In this document: positions 17,100 through 25,131 of the stretch, in pieces
Numbering within the stretch: position 1 is the first letter of the stretch
Layout of the letters: each line of letters opens with the position of its first letter
Source: Candidatus Mcinerneyibacteriota bacterium
Lineage (GTDB): Bacteria; Macinerneyibacteriota; Macinerneyibacteria; Macinerneyibacteriales; DSCS01
Assembly (NCBI GenBank): GCA_016937175.1
Contig: JAFGWL010000056.1
Span: 186,001 to 250,000, forward strand
Length of the DNA stretch: 64,000 bases
Reading direction: 5' to 3'
Notes under the pieces: model-generated
Told to the model about the DNA's origin: nothing
Seen by the model: the letters and a program-made list of their open reading frames with translations, nothing else
The model's database searches: none
Position numbers and translations under genes: made by a program

Positions 17100-17867
17100 A
17101 TGATTACTGCATTTTATCAATTTCATCCCCTTTTCGGGGAGCGGGATAAAAACCTCCAGATGATCCGGGCAGGGACAAAAAAGAGGGAGTTCGACCTGCT
17201 TGTCCTTCCGGAACTCTGCACCACGGGATATGCCCTGGCCCCTGAGGAACGTGACCTCCTGAGTGAACCGATCCCGGACGGCCCTACGACCTCATTTTTC
17301 CTCCGTTACTCGCGGGAAAAGAAGATTACCATCGTCTGGGGAATGGCCGAGCGCGATGGAGATCGCTTCTTTAACAGCGCCGTCCTGGTCCATAACGGCT
17401 TCTTTTTGGGAAAATACAGAAAAATCCATCTTTTTCTTGATGAAAAAGACCTCTTTTCTCCCGGCGACCTTCCTCTGACCGTCTGGGATGTCGACGGCAT
17501 ACGGATCGGAGTCATGATCTGTTTCGACTGGGCCTTCCCTGAAGCAGCCCGGACTCTGGCGTTCAGGGGCGCTCAAGTAATCGCCCATCCTGCCAATCTT
17601 GTCCTGCCCCTGTGTCAGAAAGCCATGCCTGTCCGGGCTCTGGAAAACCGCATCTTTACCGTGACCGCAAACAGAACGGGGAAAGAGCACGGACTCCGAT
17701 TTACCGGAAAAAGCCTGATCTGCGGCCCCGACGGGAAGATCCTCTCCCGGGCCCGCAAGAGCAACTCTTTCGGTTCTGCAGAAATCGACCCTGCCCAAGC
17801 CTCGGATAAGAAAGTGACTCCTCGAAACTCTGTCTTCGAAGACCGCAGGCCGTCATTTTACCTTTGA
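17100..17867 (+). CDS. carbon-nitrogen hydrolase (nitrilase superfamily)
   Basis: 255 residues, the single-domain size. The catalytic triad is clear: Glu 39 in LPELCTTGY, Lys 108 in GKYRKIHLF and Cys 141 in GVMICFDWAFPEAAR. The family includes omega-amidases and N-carbamoyl hydrolases that cleave amide bonds in small molecules; the substrate cannot be named from sequence. It leads a tightly packed plus-strand run to about 24.0 kb. The ATG sits directly after a -10 box with no ribosome binding site. Its stop overlaps the 5' leader of the GAF/HD-GYP gene. Confidence 0.93.
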   Translation: MITAFYQFHPLFGERDKNLQMIRAGTKKREFDLLVLPELCTTGYALAPEERDLLSEPIPDGPTTSFFLRYSREKKITIVWGMAERDGDRFFNSAVLVHNGFFLGKYRKIHLFLDEKDLFSPGDLPLTVWDVDGIRIGVMICFDWAFPEAARTLAFRGAQVIAHPANLVLPLCQKAMPVRALENRIFTVTANRTGKEHGLRFTGKSLICGPDGKILSRARKSNSFGSAEIDPAQASDKKVTPRNSVFEDRRPSFYL

Positions 17868-17878
17868 AAGGAGCCTGT

Positions 17879-19465
17879 ATGGAAAACAGGAGCATTTATG
17901 ACCAACGTCTGACAGAAATGCTTGATAAAGTCGCTGATGAGATCAAAAACTACTCTATCAGCTTCATCAGCCATATCAAGAAACTCGCTGAGATCGGGAT
18001 CTCCCTCACTTCAGAGAAGAATATCACCAAGATCCTTGAAATGATCGTAGAAGAGGCCAAAAACTTTACCAATGCTGATGCCGGGACGCTCTACTCGGTG
18101 AGTGGAGACCGCCTGATCTTCGAGATCCTCTACAACGATACTCTGGGTATTAAACAGGGCGGAACAACGGGAACTCCCATCAAACTTCCCCCTGTCCCCA
18201 TCCACGAACAGAATGTCTCAGGCTATGTGGCCAAAAAAGGAGAGATCATCAATATTCCTGATGTCTATAAAGACAACTCCTTTGATTTTACTGGCCCCAA
18301 AAAATATGATGCCCAGACCGGCTACCGCTCCCGTTCTTTTCTGGTAGTCCCCCTCCGGGACCATGAGAATACCATCATCGGGGTCCTTCAGCTCATCAAC
18401 GCCAAAAACAAAGATACCGGCGAAGTCATCCCCTTTGCCCCTGAATATGAGGATATCATCTATTCCCTTGCCTCTCAGGCTGCCGTGGCCATCACCAATG
18501 CCCAGCTGATCAAGGACATAGAGCAGATGCTCAACTCCTTTGTCAAAGTCATGGCCACAGCCATTGATGAACGGACTCCCTACAACAGGGACCATACCGC
18601 CCGTGTGGCCTGTTATACGGTAGCCCTGGCCAGCCGCATCAATGAGATCAGCGAGGGTAAGTACAAAGACCTCTATTTCACCGAAGAGAAACTGGCCGAG
18701 TTGAATATGGCCGCCTGGCTTCATGATGTAGGAAAAGTGACCACCCCGGATATTGTGATGGATAAATCGACCAAGCTGGAATGCAAGATGGACCGTCTGG
18801 AACTGATCCTTCAGCGCATAGAACTTTTGCGAAAAGACTGCAGCCTCCAGGAGCTTTCCGGGACACTGGACGAGAAAAAAGCCAAAGAGATGCTGGAGCG
18901 CCTTTCCCGTTATGAAGATTTTCTCATCAAAGCCAATCAGCCGGCAGAATCCCTGAATAAATCCGATCTTGCCCTGCTTGACGAGATCCGCGCCTTTCGT
19001 TTTAAGGACCACATGGGAATCCCCCGGCAGGTGATCACAGAAGAGGAGTATACCAATCTCTCTATTCCGCGGGGGACTCTCAACCCCGAGGAAAGGGCCA
19101 TTATGGAAAACCATGTCCTGGTCACCGAAAAGCTTCTGACCAACATGCCCTTTATCAAAAAATATAAAAATGTTCCCGAGATCGCTTCCTCCCATCATGA
19201 AAAGATCGACGGCAGCGGCTACCCCCATCATCTGAAAGGCGAAGAGATCCCCATCGGCGGAAAGATCATGGCCATTGCTGACTTTTTCGATGCCCTGACC
19301 GCAAGTGACCGCCCCTATAAAAAGGCCATGACTCCCGACCAGGCCTTTGAGATCCTGGAAAAAAGCGCTGAGCGGGGAGAAGTGGATAAAGAACTTTTAC
19401 AGATCTTCCGTGACAGCAAGATCTATGCAACGGATACACACAAGAAAGGAGTCTTTGAGACATGA
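17879..19465 (+). CDS. GAF and HD-GYP domain protein (putative cyclic-di-GMP phosphodiesterase)
   Basis: 528 residues. A GAF sensor domain spans roughly 45-215 (AKNFTNADAGTLY to SQAAVAITNAQL). An HD-GYP domain follows, with HDVGK at about 282-286 and HHEKIDGSGYP near 437-447. An insert of about 100 residues lies between the two halves. HD-GYP enzymes hydrolyse cyclic-di-GMP with two or three metal ions, so this is probably a cytosolic signal-controlled phosphodiesterase. No partner diguanylate cyclase is seen in the window. The frame could open at a TTG (17864), but AAAGGAG lies before the ATG at 17879. It overlaps the protease gene by four bases. Confidence 0.92.
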   Translation: MENRSIYDQRLTEMLDKVADEIKNYSISFISHIKKLAEIGISLTSEKNITKILEMIVEEAKNFTNADAGTLYSVSGDRLIFEILYNDTLGIKQGGTTGTPIKLPPVPIHEQNVSGYVAKKGEIINIPDVYKDNSFDFTGPKKYDAQTGYRSRSFLVVPLRDHENTIIGVLQLINAKNKDTGEVIPFAPEYEDIIYSLASQAAVAITNAQLIKDIEQMLNSFVKVMATAIDERTPYNRDHTARVACYTVALASRINEISEGKYKDLYFTEEKLAELNMAAWLHDVGKVTTPDIVMDKSTKLECKMDRLELILQRIELLRKDCSLQELSGTLDEKKAKEMLERLSRYEDFLIKANQPAESLNKSDLALLDEIRAFRFKDHMGIPRQVITEEEYTNLSIPRGTLNPEERAIMENHVLVTEKLLTNMPFIKKYKNVPEIASSHHEKIDGSGYPHHLKGEEIPIGGKIMAIADFFDALTASDRPYKKAMTPDQAFEILEKSAERGEVDKELLQIFRDSKIYATDTHKKGVFET

Positions 19466-20106
19466 TCAACGACATCGCCATCATCCCCCTGCAGATACTG
19501 GCCCTTCTCTATGCCATTGTCATCCACGAGTGGGCCCACGGGTTTGCCGCTTATAAGATGGGAGACAATACAGCCTACTATATGGGCCGGCTCACGCTGA
19601 ACCCCATACGGCATATGGATCTCTTCGGCACGGTCCTTCTGCCCCTTCTTCTCATCGTCACCCGCTCTCCTATCCTGTTCGGCTGGGCCAAGCCTGTTCC
19701 CGTCAATCCCAATAATTTCAGGGACTTCAAAAAGGGTGAAGTAGTGGTCTCTCTTGCGGGGGTCACAGCCAACATCCTTTCTGCGCTGCTCTTCACAGCC
19801 CTGGTCTTTATTCTCCGTCCCTATTCGCGGACCCCTTTTGTCCAGCCGATGATCTTCTTTTTCATCATCGCATCGGTGATCAATGTCATCCTTTTCGCCT
19901 TCAACCTTATCCCGATTCCGCCGCTGGACGGCTCTCATATCCTCATGCTTCTTTTACCTCCCAAGCAGGCTATGGTCTTCAACCGGATCGCACCCTACGG
20001 TTTTGTCATCATCCTGGGACTTCTTCTTGTGGGCGTTATCGACGTCTACCTGCGCCTTGTCCTGAACCTTTACTTCACCCTGACAGGCCTGCCCCTGATC
20101 TTTTGA
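19462..20106 (+). CDS. site-2 protease family membrane metalloprotease (M50)
   Basis: 214 residues, the short single-domain form of peptidase M50 (YwhC-like). The zinc motif HEWAH is at 22-26 in the first membrane helix and the third ligand lies in PPLDGSH near residue 154. LFGWAKPVPVNPNNF is typical of this subgroup. Such proteases cut substrates within the membrane, often anti-sigma factors; the target is unknown. There is no PDZ domain. The ATG overlaps the preceding stop (ATGA). Confidence 0.92.
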   Translation: MINDIAIIPLQILALLYAIVIHEWAHGFAAYKMGDNTAYYMGRLTLNPIRHMDLFGTVLLPLLLIVTRSPILFGWAKPVPVNPNNFRDFKKGEVVVSLAGVTANILSALLFTALVFILRPYSRTPFVQPMIFFFIIASVINVILFAFNLIPIPPLDGSHILMLLLPPKQAMVFNRIAPYGFVIILGLLLVGVIDVYLRLVLNLYFTLTGLPLIF

Positions 20107-20111
20107 TCCCT

Positions 20112-20909
20112 ATGGTAAATCTGGAAAACATGACGCCGTTTACCGAGATTCCTCAGGGAGAGCTCTCCGGCCCCTTTCACCGGGATCCCGGAGGAGGGTT
20201 GTTTCTTCTCATAGAGATACCTCCAGAAGGGGTCCGAAGCCTTATTGACGGGCTTCTTTCCCTGGGAGGGACGAAGAGCAGCCCTGATACCGTCCGGCTT
20301 ATCATCACCGTCCATCAGAAAGAGGCCCCTCTCCTCCTTACGGAACAGTTCCTCAGCCTTTCCCGTACAAAAGAGAAATATGCCGAATTCTTTTCAGGGG
20401 AAAGACAATCCATGGCCTTTTTCTATTCGTCAGAAGGCAAACGCTTCTTTATCCTGGCCAGGCAAGTCCGACTTGACGAAAGCCTTAAAGAAGAGCTTCT
20501 GGCCATGAGAGACCCCTCTTATCCTGCCGTTCACCGGATCCCCCTCTCCCAGGCGGATCTCACACCCTTCCTCAAACCTTTCTATTTTTTCTATCGGTTT
20601 GAAGAAAATGCTCTCACAGACCCGTCTCTTTTGAGAAGATTGGATGACGGCGCCCTCTTGTCGGGCCCTTTCACCCTCTGGACAGGACGGGATCACGAAG
20701 GTTCTTTTCTCCTTTCAGACACTCCGCTAAGATCCCTTGCGCCTGAAAAGGAAAACTGTCACCCACTGGAGGAAGCAGCCCTGCCCTATGCTTTTTCAAC
20801 GACAGCGGGGATCATATTCAGGATCATTATCGACAAGGAGGGACTGAAAGAATTGAAAGCAAAAGGAGACTGCAAAAAGTATGAAGAAAGATATCCTTTC
20901 TGGAATTAG
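20112..20909 (+). CDS. protein of unknown function
   Basis: 265 residues with no motif I recognise. It is acidic to neutral, rich in Phe, Leu and Pro, with no signal peptide or membrane helix, so probably cytosolic. The ATG at 20112 is preferred to a TTG at 20103 that overlaps the protease stop; neither has a clear ribosome binding site, so translation may depend on the upstream gene. Its 3' end overlaps the lytic transglycosylase start by 29 bases. Codon use and base composition match the neighbours. The reading frame is long and uninterrupted, so the gene looks real. Confidence 0.72.
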   Translation: MVNLENMTPFTEIPQGELSGPFHRDPGGGLFLLIEIPPEGVRSLIDGLLSLGGTKSSPDTVRLIITVHQKEAPLLLTEQFLSLSRTKEKYAEFFSGERQSMAFFYSSEGKRFFILARQVRLDESLKEELLAMRDPSYPAVHRIPLSQADLTPFLKPFYFFYRFEENALTDPSLLRRLDDGALLSGPFTLWTGRDHEGSFLLSDTPLRSLAPEKENCHPLEEAALPYAFSTTAGIIFRIIIDKEGLKELKAKGDCKKYEERYPFWN

Positions 20910-22791
20910 CATTTCCCTCCTCCTTTTCTTCCTCTTCTATATCCCCGGCTGCTCCCTGATCAGGCGGCCCTCTCCTCCCCGCCCCTATTACACACTGGCC
21001 CTTGAAAAACTCGCTGAAAAAGAACCCTCTGCAGCCGCCAGGCTCCTCTTATCCGTAAGCCCCGATGAGGAAATCTACCCGGCTGCTCTCATCCGGGGGC
21101 TGGAAGCCGCCCGAGGGAAAGACGATGACCTCTATGCCCGGTTCCTTTCCCGCCTGGCAGGGATCCTGCCCCGTTACCCCTTCCTGGATGACTACTACTA
21201 TTTTGCCCTCATGCGTCAGCAGGCTGACCGGGGGGATTACAGCTATCTTCTGACCTATAGGGATTATTTTGACCTTGTCGAAGAAGAGGACCTCTATAAG
21301 GAGCTCCTGTTTTTCCATGTGAAAGCCCTCATGAAAGCCGGAATGGAAGAAGAGGCTCTAAGAGAAGCGATTTCCCTCTATCCGAGACGCCTTCCGGGGA
21401 AAGAACGGGAAATCCTGGAGGAGCTGATCATCTCTCTTCTTCAAAAGGATTCCCTCTCTCTTCAGGGCCCCGAATGGAGCCTCTTGTCCCGCCTTCCCTT
21501 ACGTACTTCACGGGTAAGACAAATTCTGTCCCGTCACTATGAAGACACTCGTTTCTGGTGGGAGACGGCCTCGCGCTTCCTCTCCCTGCGTGAACTGACC
21601 GCCATAGGCGGTGAAAAAAACGGCTATATCCTGGCGCGCCGTCTCAACGGATCCCCTTCCAATGACCGCGTGCGGAACCTTATCGCCGGCTATCTGGATG
21701 ACCCTGCCCTGAAATACCCCTCTCCCCTGGCTGCTCTCTTTCTTTCTCTTTTCCCCGATGACCTCAGGAGCTTCTCTTTTTTCCCTCTGCTGGATGATGA
21801 AGCTTCCGAAAAAGCAGCCGGGCGGTTGTTCAAAGCCCTTCTGGAAGAACGCCGTTACGATACTCTGAAGAAATGGCTCTCGGCGTGGAACCGGGAAGAA
21901 GAAACCTTCAGCAACGAAACCCGGTCCCGTTTCCTCTTCTGGGAGACTCTCTTAAATATACAAGAGAGGGGGCTGACGCCGGAAGATGAGGATAGGCTTG
22001 CCGAATGCAGCCGCCTGGCACCTCTGTCCTATTACCATATCCGGGCTGCCCGCCTCCTGGGCCTTTCTCCCCTGGACCCCCGCCTCTTCTCGCCCTCACA
22101 GACACGAAACCGGCCGGACCCGAAAATGGACTCTCTCCTCACGGCCCTGGATGCCTATGACGACACCGAGGGGATCCGGCTGATCCAACTTTCCATCGAT
22201 AACGACCATTTCTTCGACAATCTTCCTTTGTTTATGGATCTCTATGCCCAAGAGCATGAATATGACTGGATGATCCTGAGCGCCCGCTACCTCTGGAAGG
22301 CTGAAGGCCCCTCAGAAAGGCTGCTCCCCTATCTCTATCCCCGCGGTTTCGAAGAAGAGATCCGTTCCCACAGCGCCATGTCTGCAGAAAAAACCCCCCT
22401 GGTCTTTGCTGTCATCCATCAGGAAAGCCGTTTTTCTCCTTCAGCGGTCTCACGGGCAGGAGCCCGCGGACTCATGCAGCTGATGCCTGCCACTTTCCAA
22501 GGCCTGGTACAGGCCGCCGGGGAAGCAGACAAGGAACAGGACCCGTTTGACATCCATACCAATATCAAAGCCGGCACCCTCTATCTGAGGAGGCTTCTGG
22601 GCCGGTTCACAGAAAGAGAATATGCCCTGGCTGCTTATAATGCCGGTCCTCACCGGCTTCAACTCTGGAGAGAGGAGTTCGGTTCACGCCCTCCTGAAGA
22701 GTTCGTCGAACTCATCCCCTTCACCGAGACAAGAAATTATATCTACAGGGTCATCGCCCTGGAAGAGATCTACCGGGCCCTTGGCCCGTGA
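20881..22791 (+). CDS. lytic murein transglycosylase lipoprotein (SLT family)
   Basis: 636 residues. A lipobox with Cys 24 (FYIPGC) anchors it to a membrane. A long helical region (30-490) resembles the superhelical U-domain of soluble lytic transglycosylase 70, and the C-terminus holds the SLT domain: HQESRFSPSAVSRAGARGLM with catalytic Glu 515, GLMQLMPAT, and ALAAYNAGP near 583-590. It cleaves peptidoglycan between MurNAc and GlcNAc, forming anhydro-MurNAc. The start lies within the preceding gene's end; AAAAGGAG lies at a suitable distance. Confidence 0.93.
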   Translation: MKKDILSGISISLLLFFLFYIPGCSLIRRPSPPRPYYTLALEKLAEKEPSAAARLLLSVSPDEEIYPAALIRGLEAARGKDDDLYARFLSRLAGILPRYPFLDDYYYFALMRQQADRGDYSYLLTYRDYFDLVEEEDLYKELLFFHVKALMKAGMEEEALREAISLYPRRLPGKEREILEELIISLLQKDSLSLQGPEWSLLSRLPLRTSRVRQILSRHYEDTRFWWETASRFLSLRELTAIGGEKNGYILARRLNGSPSNDRVRNLIAGYLDDPALKYPSPLAALFLSLFPDDLRSFSFFPLLDDEASEKAAGRLFKALLEERRYDTLKKWLSAWNREEETFSNETRSRFLFWETLLNIQERGLTPEDEDRLAECSRLAPLSYYHIRAARLLGLSPLDPRLFSPSQTRNRPDPKMDSLLTALDAYDDTEGIRLIQLSIDNDHFFDNLPLFMDLYAQEHEYDWMILSARYLWKAEGPSERLLPYLYPRGFEEEIRSHSAMSAEKTPLVFAVIHQESRFSPSAVSRAGARGLMQLMPATFQGLVQAAGEADKEQDPFDIHTNIKAGTLYLRRLLGRFTEREYALAAYNAGPHRLQLWREEFGSRPPEEFVELIPFTETRNYIYRVIALEEIYRALGP

Positions 22792-23984
22792 AAGGAGAAG
22801 TCCTGAAATACGATTTTGATAAAATCGTGGACAGACTGGGGACAGACAGTGTCAAATGGGACGGGACAGAGGGCCTCTTCCAGAAGAAAGGGCTGCTCCC
22901 TCTCTGGGTGGCTGATATGGACTTTCCTTCTCCCCCTGAAGTCACCCGGGCCCTCGTAAAAAGGGCCCGCCATCCGGCCTACGGCTATACACTCACAAGC
23001 AGCCGGTATTATGCTGCTGTCCGTCATTGGCTTTTCAGGCGGTTCCGGTGGGAAGTAGCAGAAGAAGATATTCTGACGACCCCCGGGATAGTCACAGCCT
23101 TAGCCCTTTGTGTAGAGGCCTTTACAGCCATCGGAGACGAAGTCATCATCCAGCCCCCGGTCTATCCCCCCTTTTTCTCAGTGGTCAATCAAGCCCGCCG
23201 GCGCCTTCTCTTAAACCCTCTCTGTGAAGCAGAGGGAACATATCGCATGGATCTGGATGATTTAAAGAAGAAGATCTCTCCCAAGACAAAACTCCTGCTC
23301 CTCTGCAGTCCCCACAATCCCGTGGGGCGGGTCTGGTCAAGGCAGGAACTGGAAGATCTGGGAGAAATCTGCGAAAAACACGGGATCATCGTGGTCTCCG
23401 ATGAGATCCATGCCGACCTCGTCTTTTCGGGGCATACTCATATTCCTACTGCCCGAAGCCATCCCGGACTCGCCGGACGGACTGTTACCTGCACCTCCCC
23501 GAGCAAGACCTTCAATATCCCGGGCCTCTACGGCTCCAACATCATCATCTCTGATGCAGCGCTTAAAAAAGCCTACCAGGCTGTTTTGGAACGCTTCCAC
23601 CTCTCCTCCCTTAACATCTTTGCCCTGGAAGCGGCCGTTGCAGCCTACTCCTTCGGAGAGCCCTGGCTTGAAAGCCTGCTGGAATACCTTTATAAGAATC
23701 TTCATTATCTGAAAAAGCGTCTTGACAAGATCCCGGGCATCGAATTTTCAGTTCTCCCTCAGGGAACTACCCTCGCCTGGGTAAGTTTCAAGCCCTGGAT
23801 GGAAAAAGGGCTGGATGTTAAAGAGATCGTCACAGGACGGGCCGGAATCGCACTGAATGACGGAATCGACTTCGGGGAACCCGGAAACGGATATATGCGG
23901 CTGAACTTCGCCTGTCCCAGGCCGCTGCTCAGGCATGCCCTGGACCGCCTGGAAAAGGCGGCCCGCTTCGTTTGGCCCGAATAG
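22788..23984 (+). CDS. patB: PLP-dependent C-S lyase / aminotransferase (MalY-PatB family)
   Basis: 398 residues of fold-type I. LPLWVADMDF, the PPVYPPFF loop, LLCSPHNPVGRVW, VVSDEIHADLVF and TSPSKTFNIPG with the PLP lysine (about 240) are diagnostic for the MalY/PatB cystathionine beta-lyase group, which releases homocysteine, pyruvate and ammonia from cystathionine and also acts on other cysteine conjugates. The usual start is the GTG at 22788, which overlaps the transglycosylase stop. However, AAAGGAG lies inside the frame just after it, six bases before a CTG at 22803, so a CTG start is possible. Last gene of the plus-strand run. Confidence 0.93.
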   Translation: MKGEVLKYDFDKIVDRLGTDSVKWDGTEGLFQKKGLLPLWVADMDFPSPPEVTRALVKRARHPAYGYTLTSSRYYAAVRHWLFRRFRWEVAEEDILTTPGIVTALALCVEAFTAIGDEVIIQPPVYPPFFSVVNQARRRLLLNPLCEAEGTYRMDLDDLKKKISPKTKLLLLCSPHNPVGRVWSRQELEDLGEICEKHGIIVVSDEIHADLVFSGHTHIPTARSHPGLAGRTVTCTSPSKTFNIPGLYGSNIIISDAALKKAYQAVLERFHLSSLNIFALEAAVAAYSFGEPWLESLLEYLYKNLHYLKKRLDKIPGIEFSVLPQGTTLAWVSFKPWMEKGLDVKEIVTGRAGIALNDGIDFGEPGNGYMRLNFACPRPLLRHALDRLEKAARFVWPE

Positions 23985-23986
23985 GC

Positions 23987-24334
23987 TTACTCTTTTTTCT
24001 TCCCGCCGTCTATGATCTTCTGGGCCTCTTCGGCCTTCTTGACGATCCACCGTCCGATATTGAGAGCCGCCCGGGGTGTCAAAGCAACCTTGGCTACCAC
24101 TTCGCGGATCACATCGGAGCCTTCTTCAAAATCGAGAGGCCTTTCATTTCCGAAGAGATGGTGTTCGATATGTTCGATCTCCAGAGACGTCGGCATGGAT
24201 TTCCTGTCAAAATAGAGGTTCAGCGTCAGCAGGCCATCGGGAGAGATCCCCCCGAAGATCCCGTTGACCACCGGAGTGAACTCAAATTCCTCCAGATTTC
24301 TGTAAGAGATCTTCAGCTTTTTTCCCTCTTCCAT
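23987..24334 (-). CDS. small conserved protein, DUF3467-like
   Basis: 115 residues, charged, with no signal peptide or membrane helix. The pattern FTPVVNGIFGGISPDG, a beta-rich middle, then VALTPRAALNIGRWIVKKAEE recalls DUF3467 proteins, in which a short beta region is followed by a TP..A..L helix; I am only moderately sure of this match. AAAGGAGG precedes the ATG. It converges with patB and diverges from the DUF47-Pit pair, and an inverted repeat lies upstream. Confidence 0.75.
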   Translation of the reverse strand: MEEGKKLKISYRNLEEFEFTPVVNGIFGGISPDGLLTLNLYFDRKSMPTSLEIEHIEHHLFGNERPLDFEEGSDVIREVVAKVALTPRAALNIGRWIVKKAEEAQKIIDGGKKKE

Positions 24335-24357
24335 GATTCCTCCTTTGGTAAGTGAAG

Positions 24358-24390
24358 ATTTCCCGCCTGCGTACTTCCTCTGCGGGAAAT
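24358..24390. repeat. inverted repeat between the DUF3467-like and DUF47 genes
   Basis: ATTTCCCGC and GCGGGAAAT form a perfect nine-base inverted repeat with a 15-base gap. It lies just upstream of the DUF47-Pit promoter and in the leader of the opposite gene. It could be an operator or an RNA hairpin in the minus-strand leader; there is no U-tract, so a terminator is unlikely. Confidence 0.5.
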
Positions 24391-24395
24391 CCGTG

Positions 24396-24423
24396 TTGAC
24401 ATCAACTCAATTTACCATAAAAT
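24396..24423 (+). promoter_or_regulatory. promoter of the DUF47-Pit operon
   Basis: TTGACA at 24396-24401, 16-base spacer, TAAAAT at 24418-24423. The -35 lies in the imperfect palindrome GTTGACATCAAC. Confidence 0.78.
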
Positions 24424-24446
24424 CTATGTATCGTGAAGGAGGAGTC

Positions 24447-25121
24447 ATGAAAAGTGCTTTTTTTATCCGTATGTTCCCTAAAGAGACCCCGATCCAACTG
24501 CTTATCGAACACGCGGCTGTCCTGGAAGAGATCAGCCGGCTCATCAAACCCCTCATGGAAGCCTACTTTAACAATGAAGATATTCATGAGAGGATGAAGT
24601 TCATCTCCAAGCGTGAGAGTGACGCCGACGAGATCAAGTTCCAGATCAGAAGGATGCTCTCCCAGAGTGTCCGGACCCCCTTTGCCGTCAAGGACATCCT
24701 GGACTACCTTCATCTTCAGGATTCTCTCATCGACCGCTTTGAGGATGTGGCAAAAAAGCTCTCCCTGAACAAAGTGGAAGGGCTGGATGACTATATCAAG
24801 GATAAAGTCATGGAACTCGTGGATCAGGTGATCCAGTCCATCGATTATCTGGAAGATATGATCCGGGAAGTACGGAAAGTCATAAGCTACTCTTTTGCTT
24901 CTAAACTTCTAAAAAAGGAAGCCAATAACTATGTCAAGATCGAAGATATTGAAAACAGGGTCGACGACCTTTCCATCGAGATCGGAAAGTGGATCTATTC
25001 AAAAAAGAAGGAGATCAACCCTTTAGACCTTGTATTTTTCCGGGAGACGGTCCTCATCCTGGTCCATATCACCGACAGAGCGGAAAACACCGCAGAGCTT
25101 TTAAAAGCTTTCTTGAAGTAA
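24447..25121 (+). CDS. DUF47 family PhoU-like protein
   Basis: 224 residues, all helical, of the DUF47/TIGR00153 family related to PhoU. Landmarks are RESDADEIKFQIRRML, DILDYLHLQDSLIDRFEDVAKKL and the closing RAENTAELLKAFL, with Asp/Glu clusters typical of the metal-binding helices. Proteins of this kind sit next to Pit phosphate transporters and are thought to regulate or assist them. Here the pit gene starts 10 bases downstream. The frame could extend to 24333, but AAGGAGGA lies directly before the ATG at 24447, which also follows the promoter. Confidence 0.92.
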   Translation: MKSAFFIRMFPKETPIQLLIEHAAVLEEISRLIKPLMEAYFNNEDIHERMKFISKRESDADEIKFQIRRMLSQSVRTPFAVKDILDYLHLQDSLIDRFEDVAKKLSLNKVEGLDDYIKDKVMELVDQVIQSIDYLEDMIREVRKVISYSFASKLLKKEANNYVKIEDIENRVDDLSIEIGKWIYSKKKEINPLDLVFFRETVLILVHITDRAENTAELLKAFLK

Positions 25122-25131
25122 AGGAGATGAT

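Noticed and set aside
18218-19231. 337-codon minus-strand frame opposite the GAF/HD-GYP gene
   Set aside because: Antisense shadow; the HD-GYP gene is unambiguous and the shadow has no recognisable features.
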